Assembly (NCBI RefSeq): GCF_009931615.1
Contig: NZ_CP046620.1
Span: forward strand, 3,642,501 to 3,706,500
DNA: 64,000 bases
Direction: 5' to 3'
Source of the DNA: Algicella marina
GTDB lineage: Bacteria; Pseudomonadota; Alphaproteobacteria; Rhodobacterales; Rhodobacteraceae
Shown here in pieces: positions 1 to 8,673 of the stretch. The position numbers and the translations under genes were made by a program. How positions within the stretch are numbered: the stretch's first letter is position 1; each line of letters opens with the position of its first letter. The notes below the pieces were generated by a model, which saw only the letters and a list, made by a program, of their open reading frames with translations, was not told the DNA's origin and did no database searches.

Positions 1-292
1 ACCGGGCGCCGACAATAAGGCGAGAAAGCATGTCTCGGCCCAGCGGGTCGGTACCCAGTAGATACTCCCATGTGCCACCCTCTTGCCAGACGGGCGGCTG
101 AAGCGCGGCGGAGCGATACTGCATCGTGGCGTCATGCGGGGCGATCCAGGGGCCGAAAAGTGCAAGGAATGCGAAAACTGCAAATATCCACAGACCGATG
201 ACCGCCCCGCGGTTTTCCCGGAAATAGAACCAAAACTCGTGCAGGCTTCCGCTGCGCGCTTTGGGTTGCTGTAGCATTGCGGAATGCGCCAT
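1..292 (-). CDS. dppC: Dipeptide-type ABC transporter permease, N-terminal part (runs off left edge)
   Basis: The reverse strand from 292 encodes about 97 residues beginning MAHSAMLQQPKARSG and running out of the window. An N-terminal membrane segment (VIGLWIFAVFAFLALFGPWIAP) is followed by a sequence ending LLGTDPLGRDMLSRL. The GTD-x-LGRD motif is typical of DppC/OppC-type inner-membrane permeases. The start overlaps the stop of the upstream permease gene by one base (TAATG), so the two are probably translationally coupled. The core permease domain lies outside the window. The ATPase genes expected next in such operons are not visible. The family call is strong, the substrate is not known. 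Confidence 0.88.
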   Translation of the reverse strand, partial: MAHSAMLQQPKARSGSLHEFWFYFRENRGAVIGLWIFAVFAFLALFGPWIAPHDATMQYRSAALQPPVWQEGGTWEYLLGTDPLGRDMLSRLIVGAR

Positions 293-1299
293 TATCGTTT
301 CCTGATCTTCGGGTTGATCACACCATAGAGAACGTCAACCGTCAGGTTTACCACCATCACCATCACGGCAATCAGCAACAGCCCTCCCTGAACAACGGGG
401 TAGTCGCGGCGGAAAATGCTGTCGACCATCCATTTGCCGATGCCGGGCCAACTGAAAATCGTTTCCGTGAGGATGGCACCCGCCAGCAAAGTTCCGACAG
501 AGAGGCCGATGACCGTTATTACCGGGATCAACGCATTGCGTAGGGCGTGGACACCATTGATACGCCGTGCGGTAAGGCCCTTTGCTCTGGCCGTGCGGAT
601 GTAGTCCTCTCCGAGAACCTCCAGCATTGCGGAGCGGGTCTGGCGCGCTATCACAGCCAGCGGAATGGTTCCGAGCACAATAGACGGCAACAGCAGGTGC
701 CGCACAGCAGAGGCAAAGGCTCCGCTCTGGCCAGATGCCAGGCTGTCTATCAACATGAAACCGGTGGCATTCGGAAAATAGTAGATTAGGTCGATCCGGC
801 CGGAGACAGGGGTCCACTGCAGCATTCCGGAAAACACTATGATCAAGAGGAGTGCCCACCAGAAAATCGGCATTGAATAGCCGACGAGTGCGGTGGACAT
901 CAGGGCACGGTCAAAAAACTTGCCACGGTTTACGGCGGCGATGACGCCAGCGGGTAGGCCGATCACCACAGCAATGACCATTGCGCACAACGACAACTCC
1001 ACGGTTGCTGGAAACAATGTAAAGAATTCATCCCAGACCGGTCTCTTGGTGACAAATGACTCACCAAGATCGCCACGCAGTACCCCAGTCAGGTAGTCCC
1101 AAAACTGGATGTACACTGGCCTGTCAAACCCGAATTGCGCAGATAGTTCGGCATACCTCTCCGGCGTTAGCCCGCGTTCACCGGCCATTACTATGATGGG
1201 ATCGCCGGGTAAAACCCTGATGAAGGCAAAAGAGATCAGCGTCACGCCGATGAACGTCGGGACGAAGGTCAGGAGACGACTGACAAAGTAGTTTAGCAT
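292..1299 (-). CDS. dppB: Dipeptide/oligopeptide ABC transporter permease (DppB type)
   Basis: A 335-residue inner-membrane permease. The N-terminus (MLNYFVSRLLTFVPTFIGV, then FIRVLPGDPI) is the usual DppB/OppB first helix and LxGDP motif. The EAA-type coupling loop (DYIRTARAKGL) is near residue 235, followed by the closing helices. With the downstream DppC protein it would form the membrane pore of a peptide-class importer. Its start overlaps the end of the M24 peptidase gene by 7 bases, which places it in the same operon. Length matches the family (about 310-340 residues). The transported substrate cannot be told from the sequence. Confidence 0.92.
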   Translation of the reverse strand: MLNYFVSRLLTFVPTFIGVTLISFAFIRVLPGDPIIVMAGERGLTPERYAELSAQFGFDRPVYIQFWDYLTGVLRGDLGESFVTKRPVWDEFFTLFPATVELSLCAMVIAVVIGLPAGVIAAVNRGKFFDRALMSTALVGYSMPIFWWALLLIIVFSGMLQWTPVSGRIDLIYYFPNATGFMLIDSLASGQSGAFASAVRHLLLPSIVLGTIPLAVIARQTRSAMLEVLGEDYIRTARAKGLTARRINGVHALRNALIPVITVIGLSVGTLLAGAILTETIFSWPGIGKWMVDSIFRRDYPVVQGGLLLIAVMVMVVNLTVDVLYGVINPKIRKR

Positions 1300-2399
1300 G
1301 GCAGGATCGTTAGCTCCTTCGGAAACTGTGTCAGCGATGTGCAGCCGTTTTCGGTCACCAACACATCATCCTCGATCCTCACGCCAAAACTGCCGATCTT
1401 GTAGAGACCGGGTTCATTGGTGAAGACAGTGCCGGCCGGCAAAACCGAGTGGTTACCACGCATGATATATGGCGCCTCATGAACATCCCGACCAAGGCCG
1501 TGGCCGGTTTTCGTGCGTATTCTGTCGGCGTAGGGAGAAGCCTCCAGTATACCGATCACCGCATCGTCTACCTGATGAGCGGTGATGCCCGCGCGGGTGA
1601 TCTCGAACCCCCTGCGGTTTGCCCTGAGAACCGTATCATACACATCCTGCGCTTCATCGCTGGCGTGCTGCAAAAAGACAGTCCGGGTGATATCAGCCGC
1701 AAACCCGTCCTTCCTCGCGCCGAAATCGAGGAGCAGCGCGTCGCCGGGCTGGACGACGTAGTCTGCCCGTGCCTTTGCATGCGGGAGCGCAGAGCCGTTG
1801 CCGGCCGCGACGATTGGGTGAAATGCCTGATCTTCGGCGCCTTCCGCAAACAGCGCCTGGATCAATGTCTGTTCGATCTGCTTTTCGGTCTGGCCAATCC
1901 GCACGCTCTCCAGCGTTCGCACAAGGGCGCGTTCGGATATCCCGATGGCCGATTGCAATGCGGCTACATCTTCCTTTGTCTTGACCATGCGCAGACCTGA
2001 GATCTCCTGCTCGGCATCAATGATCTCCAGACCGGGTTGCGCACGCAGTAACGCATGGTGTGTGAACACCCGCATAACTTGGCCTTCAACTGCGAGTGAA
2101 CGGATATGCAGATGTCGTAGCATGTCTGCGAAGGCGGCGTCGTAGCCGTCCTGATCCCGCCAGTCAAATACAGCACCTTCGAATCCGACCAGATCCCAAC
2201 TCCGCAACTCAAGGTTGGGGACGAGTGCTGCCGGGTCTCCGTCGCGAGGGATCACAAGAACAAAAGGCCGCTCGTTGCTCATGAACAGATGTTGTACCAC
2301 ACGGGTGAAGTTCGGCCCGGGAACGAGTGCCAACGCATCCACATCAAGGGCAAGCGCGACCTTGCGGTATTCTTCAAGTCGGTTGCTGAGTGCTGGCAT
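1293..2399 (-). CDS. M24-family metallopeptidase (Xaa-Pro aminopeptidase-like)
   Basis: A 368-residue M24 (pita-bread) peptidase with a creatinase-like N-terminal domain and a C-terminal catalytic domain. Metal-binding signatures are visible: LLLDFGARKDGFAADITRT (two Asp), GHGLGRDVHEAP (His) and TNEPGLY plus VRIEDDV (two Glu). Family members cleave Xaa-Pro bonds or dipeptides in the cytoplasm. I chose the ATG at 2399 (MPALSNRLEEYRKV), preceded by AAAGGT. A longer reading to 2462 starts with TTG only 9 bases after the binding-protein stop. It sits between the binding-protein and permease genes, so it may hydrolyse the imported peptide. That role is inference. Confidence 0.88.
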   Translation of the reverse strand: MPALSNRLEEYRKVALALDVDALALVPGPNFTRVVQHLFMSNERPFVLVIPRDGDPAALVPNLELRSWDLVGFEGAVFDWRDQDGYDAAFADMLRHLHIRSLAVEGQVMRVFTHHALLRAQPGLEIIDAEQEISGLRMVKTKEDVAALQSAIGISERALVRTLESVRIGQTEKQIEQTLIQALFAEGAEDQAFHPIVAAGNGSALPHAKARADYVVQPGDALLLDFGARKDGFAADITRTVFLQHASDEAQDVYDTVLRANRRGFEITRAGITAHQVDDAVIGILEASPYADRIRTKTGHGLGRDVHEAPYIMRGNHSVLPAGTVFTNEPGLYKIGSFGVRIEDDVLVTENGCTSLTQFPKELTILPC

Positions 2400-2471
2400 C
2401 GGCTGGTGACCTTTGGGCTGGCAAGCAATAAGGGCGGCGCAAGAATACGCCGCCCCAATCAATTATGCAGT

Positions 2472-4064
2472 TTATTGAGAGAGACCGACCTGGTTGAAGA
2501 TGTGGCCACCGAGCGGATGTACCACGTAGCCCTCAACCTCCGGGCGCATTGTCATGTAGACGACTGAATGCGCAATCGTTGCCCAAGGAGCCTGTTCTTT
2601 GAAGATTACTTGGGCCTGCTTGTAGAGGTCCGCGCGTTCTTCTTGGGATGACAGTACCTTTGCCTGTTGGATCAGTTCTTCGAACGGCTCATGGCACCAC
2701 TGTGCCCGGTTGGAGTTTTCGACACCTTCACACCCAAGCAGCACCGCAAGGAAGTTGTCGGGATCGCCGTTGTCACCCGTCCATCCCAGCAGGATTGCGC
2801 CATCGCGATCCAGTTCGCGGGAGCGGGAAAGGTATTCGCCCCACTCGTAGGAAACGATTTCCACGTTAACGCCGACCTGTGCAAAATCTTCCTGCATGAG
2901 TTCGGCCATTCGGCGTGCGTTCGGGTTGTAGGGCCGCTGAACCGGCATTGCCCAGATTTTCATGTCCAGGCTCTCGATGCCTTCTGCTGCCAGCATTTCC
3001 TTGGCGGCTTCGGGGTCATAGGCATCGTCAACGATGTCCTCGTTGTAGGACCACATAGTCGGCGGAATCGGATTTTTTGCGATCTCACCAGATCCTTGGA
3101 AAACAACATCAATGATCGACTGCTTGTCGATCGCCATGTTCAGAGCCTTGCGGACCTTGGGGTTGTCAAAGGGTGCAACGGTTGTGTTGTAAGCAAGGTA
3201 GCCGACATTGAGGCCTTCCTGTTCCATCACGACGATGTCTTCGGCGTCCTGCATCGCCTGTACGTCTGCAGGGTTCGGGTAGGCCATTACGTGGCATTCC
3301 CCTGCCTGAACCTTCTGGTAACGGACGCTTGCGTCCGGTGTAATGGCGAAGATCAAGGCTTCGACCTTTGCGGCATCACCCCAGTAATCATCATTGCGAA
3401 CGTAACGGATCACGGCGTCCTTCTGATAGGCCTGGAAGCTGAACGGCCCTGTACCGATCGGGGCCTGGTTCAGCATTTCCGGTGTCCCTGCTTCCAGCAT
3501 CGCGTCGCCATATTCGGCAGACTGGATGGACGCAAAATCCATTGCCATGTTAGCGATAAATGGAGCTTCCGGACGGGTGAGGTTGAACTTCACGGTATAA
3601 TCATCGACTTTTTCGATGCTGCTGATCAGGTCTGGCATAGCCATTCCGGTGAAATATTCCCATGTTCCACCCGAAACCTGGTTATAAGGATGATCCTCAT
3701 CCTTCTGCCGGTTGAAAGTGAAAATCACGTCATCTGCATTGAAGTCACGGGACGGCGTGAAGCTGTCGGAACCATGAAACTTTACACCCTGACGCAGGTT
3801 AAAAGTTACGGTCATGCCATCTTCGGAAACTTCCCAAGACTCTGCGAGGCCGGGGATGACTTCAGTCGTGCCGACCTTGAACTCCACCAGGCGATTGAAA
3901 ATCGGGTGGCTCGACGCGTCGAACGTCGTTCCAGCGGTGTAGAGTGCGGGGTCAAAACCTTCGGGTGAGCCTTCGGAACAATATACCAGGGTCTGCGCCG
4001 AGGATGCTGTTGCGCACAGCGTTGCAAGCAACGCACCGGCTGCCAGCTTCTTTGAAAACAACAT
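2472..4064 (-). CDS. dppA: Peptide ABC transporter substrate-binding protein (DppA/SBP family 5)
   Basis: A 530-residue periplasmic binding protein of the SBP_bac_5 family. A Sec signal peptide (MLFSKKLAAGALLATLCATASSAQ) is followed by LVYCSEGSPEGFDPALYT, the standard start of DppA-like proteins, and by VTFNLRQGVKFHGSDSF near residue 90. A longer open frame reaches 4193, but the ATG at 4064 has an AGGAG Shine-Dalgarno sequence and directly precedes the signal peptide. It is the first structural gene after the GntR regulator, with 128 bases between them. Dipeptides or other amino compounds are possible ligands. The sequence does not decide. Confidence 0.92.
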   Translation of the reverse strand: MLFSKKLAAGALLATLCATASSAQTLVYCSEGSPEGFDPALYTAGTTFDASSHPIFNRLVEFKVGTTEVIPGLAESWEVSEDGMTVTFNLRQGVKFHGSDSFTPSRDFNADDVIFTFNRQKDEDHPYNQVSGGTWEYFTGMAMPDLISSIEKVDDYTVKFNLTRPEAPFIANMAMDFASIQSAEYGDAMLEAGTPEMLNQAPIGTGPFSFQAYQKDAVIRYVRNDDYWGDAAKVEALIFAITPDASVRYQKVQAGECHVMAYPNPADVQAMQDAEDIVVMEQEGLNVGYLAYNTTVAPFDNPKVRKALNMAIDKQSIIDVVFQGSGEIAKNPIPPTMWSYNEDIVDDAYDPEAAKEMLAAEGIESLDMKIWAMPVQRPYNPNARRMAELMQEDFAQVGVNVEIVSYEWGEYLSRSRELDRDGAILLGWTGDNGDPDNFLAVLLGCEGVENSNRAQWCHEPFEELIQQAKVLSSQEERADLYKQAQVIFKEQAPWATIAHSVVYMTMRPEVEGYVVHPLGGHIFNQVGLSQ

Positions 4065-4192
4065 TGTTGATCTCCTGTTGGTAGGTTTGGTGAGTGATAT
4101 TTTATTCACCGTCTCGGAAGCACTCCTCCCCCGAAACGGCGATCGTAAACTACCCATTGGCATTTTGACCAAGGGGCTGCAACCGGGGGACA

Positions 4193-4897
4193 CTAGCCTT
4201 CTTCTGCAAACGTCAAGGTCGTCTTCAGCCCTTGCTGCATGTGTTCCTCGAGATGGGACAACATGGCCTGCAGATCATCACCACAGGCCAATTCTATGTA
4301 CTTGTCGTGTGCTTCGCGACGCGGGCCTCTTCTTCCATGTGCCTGTTGGTGCAGGGAAAAATAGAAATGGAGGTTGGACTTCATTCTTTCCCAGCTTTGC
4401 AAGAGCAGAGCATGACCGGAGAGTTCATAACACCAACTGTGCAGATGCAGTTCGCGGGCAATTGCTGCTGTCGGAGCAATTCCGTCGTCGACTGCCTGAC
4501 GTAACGAAAGTTCTCTTCCACGCAGATCGTCCAGCGCTGCAGGGGTGCGCTTCGCCCAGCACTCTTTGAACGCGAATTGCTCCAGGGTCGTGCGCAAGGA
4601 ATAGATCTCCTGCAAGTCACGTGGCGACGCGGACCGGACGAAAAGGCCCTTGTACGGCTGACTGACCAAAAGACCGGCCTCGACAAGTTCGCGTATCGCT
4701 TCGCGCAAAGGGCCGCGACTGATTTGAAGCGCTGAGGCAAGGCCCGTTTCTGTAAGTTTCGTGCCGGCGGCTAGTTCACCGGTCACGATCAATTCCGTCA
4801 GTTGGTCGGCAGTCTGTCGGCGTCTCGTCGCATCACCAACTGGTTGCATCGCCCTGAAGGTGTTCATTTCAGCGCCGTGGCCGTCAGGAAAGTGCAT
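4193..4897 (-). CDS. GntR-family regulator, FCD subfamily
   Basis: A 234-residue transcription factor with an N-terminal winged helix (TADQLTELIVTGELAAGTKL, then SRGPLREAIRELVEAGLL, the classical GntR recognition signature) and a C-terminal all-helical FCD effector domain. FCD proteins usually bind small carboxylates or amino acids. It lies directly upstream of the peptide ABC operon on the same strand and probably controls it. Neither possible start (4897, or 4867 giving MNTFRAMQPV) has a convincing Shine-Dalgarno sequence, so the N-terminus is uncertain by 10 residues. Confidence 0.88.
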   Translation of the reverse strand: MHFPDGHGAEMNTFRAMQPVGDATRRRQTADQLTELIVTGELAAGTKLTETGLASALQISRGPLREAIRELVEAGLLVSQPYKGLFVRSASPRDLQEIYSLRTTLEQFAFKECWAKRTPAALDDLRGRELSLRQAVDDGIAPTAAIARELHLHSWCYELSGHALLLQSWERMKSNLHFYFSLHQQAHGRRGPRREAHDKYIELACGDDLQAMLSHLEEHMQQGLKTTLTFAEEG

Positions 4898-4952
4898 TCA
4901 GGCATCGAAGTTGCTCGCGGCTATTGCACGTCATCATGCAATTCAAGGCCGA

Positions 4953-4982
4953 ACCATCACATCGATGGTGTATGATTGTCAA
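4953..4982 (-). promoter_or_regulatory. Candidate promoter and operator of the GntR/ABC operon
   Basis: On the minus strand TTGACA (4982-4977) forms a consensus -35 box. A 17-base spacer leads to a poor -10 (TGATGG). Overlapping it is an inverted repeat ACCATC-N5-GATGGT (4953-4969). A palindrome over the -10 region upstream of a GntR gene suggests an autoregulatory operator. The pairing is visible; its function is inferred. Confidence 0.4.
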
Positions 4983-5016
4983 CAAGATGAGTTTCGATAT
5001 CTATTCTGCGTTAAAG

Positions 5017-6279
5017 TTATCCGAACATGTCGGCCGTGATTGCGTCGTACCAGCCCAAGGACTCCTCAAAGGTTTGTTGACGAATATCGCGATCTTCTCC
5101 CGGTTGGCTGACGAAGCCGTCGATGCGCGCAATCTTGTCTTCCGTTGCTTCGTAGGTCGCGCCGACTTTGACACCATCGTTTTCGTCAATGAGCGACCAG
5201 CAGGTGTTTGCAAAACGCGCGGGAAACGTCCGGGACCCAGTCAGAGCACTTCGAACGGCCATCGCACAGACCTTTGCCTGGCTGTTGGCCGAGAATGCCG
5301 ATTTCGGCATATCTCCCTGGTCGGCCGAGTCGCCGAGGACGTGAATGTTCTCATCCACCCTGCTGGCCATCGTAGCCGGCACGACCGGCGCCCAATTTCC
5401 CTCGGTTATTCCGGCTTTTTCGCAAATGTGTCCGGCCTTCATTGCGGGAACGACATTGCAGACATCGACCGCTTCAACCTCACCGTCGATGACGACTTCC
5501 ATGGCGCCGGGTCGTACTTCCACCTTGTCGCCACCGAAGTCTGGACCGACACGCTCTATCATACCAGGGTAGTGTGCGTTCCAGCCTTCTTCAAAAAGGG
5601 CTTGCTTCGAAAAACTCTCCTTTGGGTCGACGATCAGGATTTTCGCGGTCGGGTTGGATTGTTTCATTAAATGGGCAACCATGGAGACCCGCTCGTACGG
5701 GCCGGGCGGGCAGCGATAGGGGTTCGGCGGAGCAATTAGGGCAAACGTGCCACCTTCTCGCATCGCCAGCACCTGAGCCCTCAGAAGTTCGGTCTGTGAT
5801 CCAGCCTTGAAGGCGTGCGGCATCTTCGTCTGGTCGGTCTGTTTCCAACCCGGAATCGAACCTTCGATGAAATCTATTCCGGGGCTTATCACCAGTTTGT
5901 CGTAGGAAAGGACATTGCCTCCGGCAAGACTTACCGTCTGCGCCTCCCGGTCGATACCCGTTGCCCAATCGTGGAGAACAGTGATTCCGTACTCGGCTGC
6001 CAGCTTTCCATAGTTGTGTCCGATGGATGCAAGATCACGAAAACCACCGAGATAGAGGTTTGAAAAAAAGCAGGTGTAATAGGTTCGGGTCGGTTCAATC
6101 AGAACGACATCGATCTCGCCTGCGCTGTCCTTGGCGATGTAGCGTGCCGCCGTAGCGCCTCCCGCGCCGCCGCCGATGATTACGACCCTAGGTAGGCTCT
6201 GGCCGGTAACGGCCGGTGCGGCGAGCAAAGCTCCGGTCGCAACCGAGCCACTCACAAAGTCACGTCTATTGATCTTCAT
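5017..6279 (-). CDS. soxF: Flavocytochrome c sulfide dehydrogenase, flavoprotein subunit (FccB/SoxF)
   Basis: A 420-residue FAD-dependent disulfide oxidoreductase. A Tat signal (NRRDFVSGSVATGALLAAP) is followed by the FAD-binding fold PRVVIIGGGAGGATAARYI. The active-site cysteine region NPYRCPPGPYERVSM near residue 180 is characteristic of FCSD flavoproteins, which oxidise sulfide in the periplasm and pass electrons to a c-type cytochrome. A second FAD motif (NIHVLGDSADQGDMPKSAF) is near residue 310. The ATG at 6279 has a GGGGGAAG ribosome site. The gene overlaps the cytochrome gene by 14 bases, so the two subunits are probably co-translated. Known as FccB or SoxF; the exact substrate here is not proven. 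Confidence 0.9.
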   Translation of the reverse strand: MKINRRDFVSGSVATGALLAAPAVTGQSLPRVVIIGGGAGGATAARYIAKDSAGEIDVVLIEPTRTYYTCFFSNLYLGGFRDLASIGHNYGKLAAEYGITVLHDWATGIDREAQTVSLAGGNVLSYDKLVISPGIDFIEGSIPGWKQTDQTKMPHAFKAGSQTELLRAQVLAMREGGTFALIAPPNPYRCPPGPYERVSMVAHLMKQSNPTAKILIVDPKESFSKQALFEEGWNAHYPGMIERVGPDFGGDKVEVRPGAMEVVIDGEVEAVDVCNVVPAMKAGHICEKAGITEGNWAPVVPATMASRVDENIHVLGDSADQGDMPKSAFSANSQAKVCAMAVRSALTGSRTFPARFANTCWSLIDENDGVKVGATYEATEDKIARIDGFVSQPGEDRDIRQQTFEESLGWYDAITADMFG

Positions 6280-6676
6280 TGCTTCCCCCGTTTCCGTTTT
6301 CGTCCATCTGGGCAAAAAATGCTGCCAAGGCAGCAATTTCTTCGTCACTCAGCCGAGCGGCGACCGTCTGCATGGCCGAATTGCTTCTCTCGCCTCTCCG
6401 ATAGGCGCGCAGCGCATCGGCGAAGCTTTCCATCGGCAAATTTGTGATCGACGGGATCCCCTTGCTGGTGCCGTCGGTCCGATGGCAGGTGAGGCATTCG
6501 CTGGCGAGGTATTCGCCGAATTCCTTATCGGCTTGTAGGCTGATTTTCGACTGGTCCGTTATTGCCTGAGCCTGCTCTTCCGCCAACGCGCCGGAGAAGA
6601 CTGAAATTGTCGCAAGAAAAAGGTTGAATTTCTTTATGCATTGCCAAACGGAACTAACCCGTGTTTGCAGGTTCAT
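6266..6676 (-). CDS. soxE: Small periplasmic c-type cytochrome (SoxE/FccA-like partner)
   Basis: A 136-residue protein with an N-terminal signal segment and one heme-attachment motif CLTCH at about residue 61. The axial methionine is probably in SITNLPMESF. The motif spacing and the C-terminal AARLSDEEIAALAAFFAQM fit class I cytochromes such as the heme subunit of flavocytochrome c. It follows soxZ by 29 bases and overlaps the flavoprotein gene, which supports a subunit role. A monoheme protein fits SoxE better than diheme FccA. The symbol is by position and family only. Confidence 0.82.
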   Translation of the reverse strand: MNLQTRVSSVWQCIKKFNLFLATISVFSGALAEEQAQAITDQSKISLQADKEFGEYLASECLTCHRTDGTSKGIPSITNLPMESFADALRAYRRGERSNSAMQTVAARLSDEEIAALAAFFAQMDENGNGGSNEDQ

Positions 6677-6705
6677 GTCAGAAACCGGTCCGAATGCTGA
6701 TTTTC

Positions 6706-7035
6706 TCAGGTGACATCGACCTGCTTCTCCTCACGATAGATGTCACCATCATCGTCAAACCAGGTAAACTGCAAAACGCCGGATGTTGGGATGACCGCTT
6801 CAAATTCGAGAAACGGATTGGAAGAGACAGAAGGGTGCATTTCCACGTCCACAACAGTCTCTCCCTCAAAGGTGCAGGAGAACCTGTTTATGATCGAGCG
6901 CGGGATCAGACCGCCTTCAGCGTTGCGTCGTTGTCCGGACTCCATTGGATGGGTGACCATCGTCTTTATGGTGAAGGACCGGCCAGCTTTGACTTTGGCG
7001 GGCAGTTTGATCCGCGTTTTTACGCCACTTGCCAT
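6706..7035 (-). CDS. soxZ: Thiosulfate-oxidising Sox protein SoxZ
   Basis: A 109-residue protein that matches SoxZ along its length: TRIKLPAKVKAGRSFTIKTM at the start, MVTHPMESGQRR in the middle, and FTWFDDDGDIYREEK near the end. SoxZ forms the SoxYZ heterodimer that carries sulfur intermediates in the periplasm. It has no signal peptide of its own and is known to be exported with SoxY. It lies 19 bases after soxY. Confidence 0.95.
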   Translation of the reverse strand: MASGVKTRIKLPAKVKAGRSFTIKTMVTHPMESGQRRNAEGGLIPRSIINRFSCTFEGETVVDVEMHPSVSSNPFLEFEAVIPTSGVLQFTWFDDDGDIYREEKQVDVT

Positions 7036-7054
7036 TTGTGTTCTCCGCCTTCAA

Positions 7055-7474
7055 TCATGCGCCGCATCCGCCGATGATCACGGCAACTTTCTTGGCGGTG
7101 CTTCGGTAAGTCCCGTCGGCCATCTGGGCAATCGCGATGACGTTTTGACTGCGCGCCAATCGCATTCTCGTCGAGGCGCGGCGCTTGCCGGCAAACTGGC
7201 CAAACGTGAAGACGACGACTTCGGCGTCCGGGTTGTCATCCGCAAAAATTGCAATGGAAACGGCGTTGTCAGCAAAAACTTCAACGGGAACGGTAAATCC
7301 ATTCTCGGCAATTGAATCGATGGCTAGGTCCACGCCGCCCTCAGAAAGCTGGGCCCCGCCAGTAAAGTTATCAATGGCATCTGCGATTTGTTTCGCGCTG
7401 GCCTCAGGAAGCAAGGTAAGCATTGCAGTGGCGCTCAGCCCCGTAACGAAAAATGTTCGCCTTCGTAGGTGCAT
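7055..7474 (-). CDS. soxY: Sulfur-carrier protein SoxY
   Basis: A 139-residue SoxY with a twin-arginine leader (MHLRRRTFFVTGLSATAML) and the C-terminal swinging arm KKVAVIIGGCGA. The cysteine in the GGCG motif is the known attachment site for thiosulfate-derived sulfur. The last residue is Ala rather than the more usual Gly. I start at the ATG at 7474 because GGAG lies 8 bases upstream; an upstream ATG at 7504 lacks this. It is the first gene of a soxYZ-cytochrome-flavoprotein operon. Confidence 0.94.
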   Translation of the reverse strand: MHLRRRTFFVTGLSATAMLTLLPEASAKQIADAIDNFTGGAQLSEGGVDLAIDSIAENGFTVPVEVFADNAVSIAIFADDNPDAEVVVFTFGQFAGKRRASTRMRLARSQNVIAIAQMADGTYRSTAKKVAVIIGGCGA

Positions 7475-7647
7475 TCCGCTTCTCCTCGACCGATACATTG
7501 CCACCGGTGAACATTTTTCGCAATTCCGTCGCGGATTTGTGAGATGCGTTAGGGGAGCGGTGACGAGACTGATTTACCACGCATGCATGCCAACATTGGA
7601 ATTGCACGTTGAGCCTGGCATCTTTCGCATCATACCGCCCAAAGGGT

Positions 7648-8625
7648 TCAGGCAGTTATCAACCCGTCCATGATACCAACCAATTCCTCGGTAATTCCCG
7701 GCTCGGAAAGCGCATGTCCGGCGTGGGTAACCATGCGCAGGTCCGACGCGGGCCAAAGGGAGTGCAGTCGCTGCGACGTAATGGGCGGGCAGATCATGTC
7801 GTACCGCCCCTGAACGATGAAGCCCGGGATATGTTGGATCTTGGGCATGTCGCGAAAGATTTGCCCGTCCTCTTCAAGAAAGCCGTCATTGATGAAGTAG
7901 TGGTTTTCCAGCCGGGCAAACGCTCTGGCATAGGTGCCCGACGGTGAGCCACGTTGTCCGTTGGAATTTATCGAAGCCAATTGGCTTTCCCACCCGGCCC
8001 AGGCACGGGCAAACCTAGTCTGCTCGGCATGGTCCCTGCCGAACAATCGCTTGTGGTAAGCCGCGACCAGGTCGTTGCGTTCCTGCTTCGGCACCATGTG
8101 GGAGAAAGCCCGCCATTGTTCGGGCCAGAATGCGCCTGCACCACCTCCATAAAACCAGGCAATTTCGGCCTTTGTCATGGTGAACACACCGCGAAGGATC
8201 AAGTTTTTGACGCGGTCCGGGTGTGCCTGAGCGTAGATAAGCGCCAGAGTTGCGCCCCACGAACCGCCGAAAACGCTCCACTTATCGATTTTGAGTTCTT
8301 CGCGGATGCGCTCAATGTCGGCAACCAGATCCCAGGTTGTGTTGTTTTCGACTGACGCGTTTGGCGTGGATCGACCACAGCCGCGCTGATCGAACAGTAT
8401 CGTTCGATAGTGGCTCGGATCGAAGAACCTGCGCATACCCGGTGAACAGCCTCCGCCGGGACCACCGTGCAGGACAACAACTGGCACGCCGTCAGGATTG
8501 CCGCATTCTTCGACGTAAACCTTGTGGTTGCCAGGTACTGCCATCATCAGCGTGCGATACGGTTCCCGCGGTGGATGCAGGCTGGGCCTTGGTGACGCAC
8601 TGGCAGGATGGATGTTTTCTGGCAT
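7648..8625 (-). CDS. pip: Prolyl iminopeptidase
   Basis: A 325-residue alpha/beta-hydrolase that removes N-terminal proline from peptides in the cytoplasm. Visible signatures are the oxyanion region [20 protein letters not shown], the [11 protein letters not shown] motif, the nucleophile elbow GGSWGATL (Ser near 127) and the catalytic His in [12 protein letters not shown] near the C-terminus. Length fits the family. It is transcribed divergently from ubiG, with 48 bases between the starts. Confidence in the family is high. Confidence 0.93.
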   Translation of the reverse strand: MPENIHPASASPRPSLHPPREPYRTLMMAVPGNHKVYVEECGNPDGVPVVVLHGGPGGGCSPGMRRFFDPSHYRTILFDQRGCGRSTPNASVENNTTWDLVADIERIREELKIDKWSVFGGSWGATLALIYAQAHPDRVKNLILRGVFTMTKAEIAWFYGGGAGAFWPEQWRAFSHMVPKQERNDLVAAYHKRLFGRDHAEQTRFARAWAGWESQLASINSNGQRGSPSGTYARAFARLENHYFINDGFLEEDGQIFRDMPKIQHIPGFIVQGRYDMICPPITSQRLHSLWPASDLRMVTHAGHALSEPGITEELVGIMDGLITA

Positions 8626-8673
8626 CAGGATCGAGCTATGTTAACGATGCGAACACAATTACAGGTTGGTCCA

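Noticed and set aside
2667-3968. 433-residue plus-strand frame opposite dppA
   Set aside because: No ribosome site or recognisable domain; the minus strand encodes a full SBP family 5 protein.
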